Assembly (NCBI GenBank): GCA_023475715.1 | Contig: JAMCVO010000684.1 | Location: forward strand, 1 to 24,489 | Origin: Actinomycetota bacterium | Lineage (GTDB): Bacteria > Actinomycetota > Humimicrobiia > Humimicrobiales > Humimicrobiaceae | Direction: 5' to 3' | DNA length: 24,489 nt | In this document: positions 22,694 through 24,489 of the stretch, piece by piece | How the letters are laid out: each line of letters begins with the position of its first letter | How positions within the stretch are numbered: position 1 is the first letter of the stretch | The notes under the pieces: generated by a model | What the model was told of the DNA's origin: nothing | Seen by the model: only the letters and a program-made list of their open reading frames with translations | Database searches by the model: none | Position numbers and translations under genes: made by a program

Positions 22694-22710
22694 TTCGTTA
22701 TTGTAACGAA
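22694..22710. promoter_or_regulatory. Palindromic operator, copy 1 (TTCGTTA-n3-TAACGAA)
   Basis: A perfect 7-bp inverted repeat around TTG, covering the -10 box of the HEPN-NTase promoter. Copy 2 at 22733-22749 is identical at 16 of 17 positions, which makes chance unlikely. Confidence 0.75.
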
Positions 22711-22728
22711 TTATAGCCGTTTCGTCAA
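22700..22728 (-). promoter_or_regulatory. Promoter of the HEPN-nucleotidyltransferase module
   Basis: On the minus strand TTGACG (22728-22723) and TACAAT (22705-22700) have a 17-bp spacer; the -10 lies in the centre of operator copy 1. The predicted start is near 22693, about 17 nt before the HEPN ATG. A TATAAT at 22717-22712 is an alternative -10. Confidence 0.5.
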
Positions 22729-22732
22729 GTTT

Positions 22733-22749
22733 TACGTTATTGTAACGAA
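22733..22749. promoter_or_regulatory. Palindromic operator, copy 2
   Basis: TACGTTATTGTAACGAA repeats copy 1 with one change. Centre-to-centre distance is 39 bp, and it sits between the two divergent genes, upstream of the HEPN -35 box and about 90 bp before the TIR-like gene, so one regulator could control both. Confidence 0.7.
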
Positions 22750-22835
22750 ATAGAAATAATTTTGTTTTAACTACTTGATAGAAGAATTATCTATAAAATT
22801 ATATAATAGTAAAAATTATTTTATATTATAATACT

Positions 22836-23285
22836 ATGAAGTGCTACTTAACAGACTCAAAAAACTGTCATCTTCAATTGGTTGAGAAACCAAATCAAAT
22901 ATTTATTGCATATAACTACCACTATAAAAATGTTCAAAATGTTATTGAAAATTCAATAATACCCGCACTGAAGTCTTTGGGTCTAGAATGCAAAGTAGCA
23001 AAAGATGAAATCAAACCTAAAGATTTTTTTTGTAAAATTTGTGAATTAATTCAGAGCTCACATTGTTTTCTTGCAAACTTGACAAAACCTACTTTCAACG
23101 TTGGTTTAGAACTTGGACTAGCGCTAGGATTAGGTAGAGATATTATTTTAATAGCAAGTAATAGGACAAAGATACCTTCTGATTTAATTAGACATGAGGT
23201 TATTTTCTATTCTCAAAATCATAAAGAGATAAAAAATAAGATATCTGATCTTTTTAATAATATTAGATCTTCTCAACAATCTTAA
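22836..23285 (+). CDS. TIR-like/nucleoside-2-deoxyribosyltransferase-like protein (putative NAD or nucleotide hydrolase)
   Basis: The 149-residue protein reads as one domain: IFIAYNYHYKNVQNVIENSI near residue 22, CKVAKDEIKPKDFF near 52, SSHCFLANLTKPTFNVGLELGLALGLG at 74-100 and DIILIASNRTKIPSDLI at 102-118. The pattern ADLT...NVxxELGxALG...VILI is shared by nucleoside 2-deoxyribosyltransferase and TIR-like nucleotide-binding domains found in anti-phage and abortive-infection genes. E92 would be the catalytic Glu that attacks an N-glycosidic bond. No Shine-Dalgarno precedes the ATG. A possible promoter (TTGATA at 22775) lies between it and the divergent HEPN module. It is followed at once by a PLD-type gene remnant. 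A defensive or stress-toxin role is inference. Confidence 0.65.
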   Translation: MKCYLTDSKNCHLQLVEKPNQIFIAYNYHYKNVQNVIENSIIPALKSLGLECKVAKDEIKPKDFFCKICELIQSSHCFLANLTKPTFNVGLELGLALGLGRDIILIASNRTKIPSDLIRHEVIFYSQNHKEIKNKISDLFNNIRSSQQS

Positions 23286-23460
23286 TTCAAAACAGGAAAT
23301 CATTGATAGTCCATATATAACTACAGAGCGAGTCCGTACTTTTATACCAATATTTGAACATTTAATAAGTAAGGGTATAAAAATTTTTATTTTAACTCGA
23401 CAGCCAAAAGAGAATAATTTAATGAATTACCAAGCAATGGATGAAATTAAAAACTTTTAA
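23281..23460 (+). pseudogene. Fragment of a PLD-like (phospholipase D-fold) domain protein
   Basis: Without a usable start, the frame reads NSKQEIIDSPYITTERVRTF then IPIFEHLISKGIKIFILTRQ and PKENNLMNYQAM, ending TAA at 23458-23460. This matches the middle of PLD-like domains attached to DEAD/DEAH helicases or restriction-type proteins (consensus ExxIVSPFIxxxRVxxLLPLL, RGVKVTVxTRPPEE). Nothing of the rest of such a protein is present. It overlaps the tail of the TIR-like gene by a few bases, so the join is a rearrangement boundary. It marks loss of a larger gene, possibly part of the same defence locus. Confidence 0.5.
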
Positions 23461-23528
23461 AATTTGTTTTTTTGTCCTGTAACCCAAAGGGAGATATATA
23501 TTACTCTTTTTATGGTACAGAATTTGTT
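23461..23528. other. Non-coding stretch between the PLD remnant and the rnpB-like fragment
   Basis: AT-rich sequence with a run of seven T near 23470. I see no gene or structured signal in it. Confidence 0.3.
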
Positions 23529-23554
23529 GGAGTTAGCCTATAAGCCGAGTTCTG
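23529..23554 (-). ncRNA. 3'-terminal fragment of RNase P RNA (rnpB), candidate attachment site
   Basis: Reading the minus strand gives CAGAACTCGGCTTATAGGCT followed by AACTCC. This closely matches the 3' end of bacterial type A RNase P RNAs (consensus near ACAGAACCCGGCTTAYAGGCC), which contains the conserved P4 strand. The upstream part of rnpB, which would lie at higher coordinates, is absent and replaced by unrelated sequence and an integrase gene. Only about 26 nt are kept, the size of a recombination core, so it is best read as an att site left by integration at the 3' end of rnpB, not as a functional RNA. Confidence 0.65.
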
Positions 23555-23576
23555 ACCCAAGTTAATCAAAATTTCT

Positions 23577-23619
23577 TAGTTTACCTTGCAAAACAAGATT
23601 AAAATGACCCGGTAAACTA
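23577..23619. repeat. 9-bp inverted repeat ending at the integrase start codon
   Basis: TAGTTTACC (23577-23585) and GGTAAACTA (23611-23619) are perfect inverted repeats, the second reaching the A of the integrase ATG. Next to an att-like sequence it could be an arm-type integrase site or a leader hairpin that hides the start; no Shine-Dalgarno is visible. Confidence 0.45.
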
Positions 23620-24398
23620 TGAATATAAGTTGTGACATAATAAAGTTTCTGTCCCACCTAAGTATTGAGAGATCCTGTTCTCAAAAAACTATTTATGATT
23701 ATAATAAAGAACTTTCAAGGCTTGACCATTTCTTTAGCCAAAAAAATACAGATAGCTTAAATTCAGTTACCACTTCCCTTTTAAGAGAATATCTTTACAA
23801 CACAAAGGAAACCAGGAAACTATCCCAGAGCTCAATTTCAAAAGTTATAGCTATTATAAAAAGCTTTTTTAACTACCTGGAAGAAGAAGAAATAATACAA
23901 AAGAATCCTTCACGCAAAATTAAAGTACCTAAAAAGATAAACCGTATTCCGCAAATAATATCAAAAGTTGAATTTGATATGCTTATATCATCAATAGATT
24001 TTAGTCCAGCACGCTGCAGGAAAAACACAATCCGTGATAAGCTTATATTCTTTATGCTTTTCTATACTGGAATAAGAAGAACAGAACTTCTAAATTTAAA
24101 CTGGAATGATTTAAATCTTGATAACAGTACCTTAACCATTAGGTCCGGAAAAGGAAATAAGGACCGAATTATCCCAATTCATAAAAACTTGGCTCCCTTA
24201 CTGGAAGCTTATTTAAATATAAGGCTTCCACTTAAAAACAATGCCTTATTTGTCGGTGAAGGCCAAAAAAGACTTTGCAGAAACAGCTTTACAAATATCC
24301 TCAAGATGCATATGAAGATTTCAGGACTTGCTAAAAAAGGATATACAGCTCACAGCTTTAGGCATTATGTAGAGTGCTACAGTATGGTGAGTGCTTAA
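23619..24398 (+). pseudogene. Tyrosine recombinase/integrase (XerC/D-like), truncated before the catalytic Tyr
   Basis: The 259-residue product has the SAM-like N-terminal core-binding domain (residues 1-90: SQKTIYDYNKELSRLDHFF, LSQSSISKVIAIIKSFFNYL) and most of the catalytic domain: TGIRRTELL with Arg153, SGKGNKDRIIPIH with Lys178 and AHSFRH with His245 and Arg248. Then homology stops: HYVECYSMVSA replaces the usual HTFATHLLENG..., and the second His/Trp and the nucleophilic Tyr, about 50 residues further on, are missing. It should bind DNA but not cut it. It lies beside an rnpB 3'-end copy, its likely attachment site. The junction near 24369 is followed by inverted and direct repeats that look like the end of another element. 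Confidence 0.8.
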
Positions 24399-24489
24399 GT
24401 AATAGTGCGAGAAATAATCCTTTTATCTTTAATCACTCACCATAATATTTCATAATAAACTTCCCAATATTATTTTATGAAGGGAGTTT
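24369..24489. mobile_element. Possible end of an inserted element disrupting the integrase
   Basis: Starting where integrase homology ends, GAGTGCT is directly repeated (24372-24378 and 24389-24395). TATGGTGAGTG (24383-24393) and CACTCACCATA (24434-24444) are perfect 11-bp inverted repeats. Near the right edge AAACTTCCC and GGGAGTTT (last bases of the window) pair with one bulge. Such clusters are typical of insertion sequence or MITE ends. No transposase is visible within the window, so family and extent are unknown. Confidence 0.35.

Noticed and set aside
23529..24400. A complete RNase P RNA gene on the minus strand
   Set aside because: Upstream of the 3'-end match there is only unrelated sequence and the integrase coding region; no CR I or GAGGAAAGTCC motif occurs.
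1..24489. CRISPR array
   Set aside because: I found no regularly spaced direct repeats of 23-40 bp; the repeats present are inverted repeats or short protein-linker repeats.

Overview
This AT-rich window looks like the chromosome of an uncultured, low-GC, Gram-positive-like bacterium. It carries housekeeping genes (lepA, murJ, rpsT, holA, comEC, comEA) beside an ABC-type sugar utilisation locus and, at the right end, decaying mobile/defence DNA. Frequent SD-led starts, a lipoprotein sugar-binding protein and the comEA-comEC-holA order near rpsT and lepA fit Firmicutes, Actinomycetota or Atribacterota-like lineages. I cannot name the taxon from sequence alone.

Region 1 (1-10450) is carbohydrate catabolism. 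The 3' end of a four-carbon acid-sugar kinase (OtnK/DUF1537) is followed by a convergent pair: a class II aldolase/decarboxylase and a DUF4432 sugar mutarotase-like gene. Divergent from that pair is an L-fucose-isomerase-family gene with a consensus promoter and two candidate operators. An operon on the minus strand then runs FadR-type GntR regulator, binding lipoprotein, RbsA-like ATPase, RbsC-like permease, class II ketose-bisphosphate-aldolase-like protein, and a truncated URO-D-family gene. The URO-D remnant is joined tail-to-tail with an FGGY sugar-kinase remnant, the scar of a deletion. The ATPase and aldolase also have changes at key catalytic or metal positions, so part of the locus may be decaying or altered.

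Region 2 (10460-20090) is core: lepA-murJ (8-nt overlap), a 470-bp intergenic region with a large nested inverted-repeat element that could fold into a multibranched RNA, an orphan B12-type radical SAM gene, rpsT, holA, a ComEC lacking its usual C-terminal metallo-beta-lactamase domain, and ComEA.

Region 3 (20300-24489) is accessory: a DJ-1/PfpI-family protein, an MBL-fold hydrolase, a nucleotidyltransferase with an overlapping HEPN-like partner behind two near-identical palindromic operators, a divergent TIR/deoxyribosyltransferase-like gene, a remnant of a PLD-like domain gene, a 26-nt copy of the 3' end of RNase P RNA, and a tyrosine recombinase cut off just after its HxxRH motif. The RNase P fragment next to an integrase suggests an island integrated at the 3' end of rnpB, with the integrase later broken, probably by another insertion.
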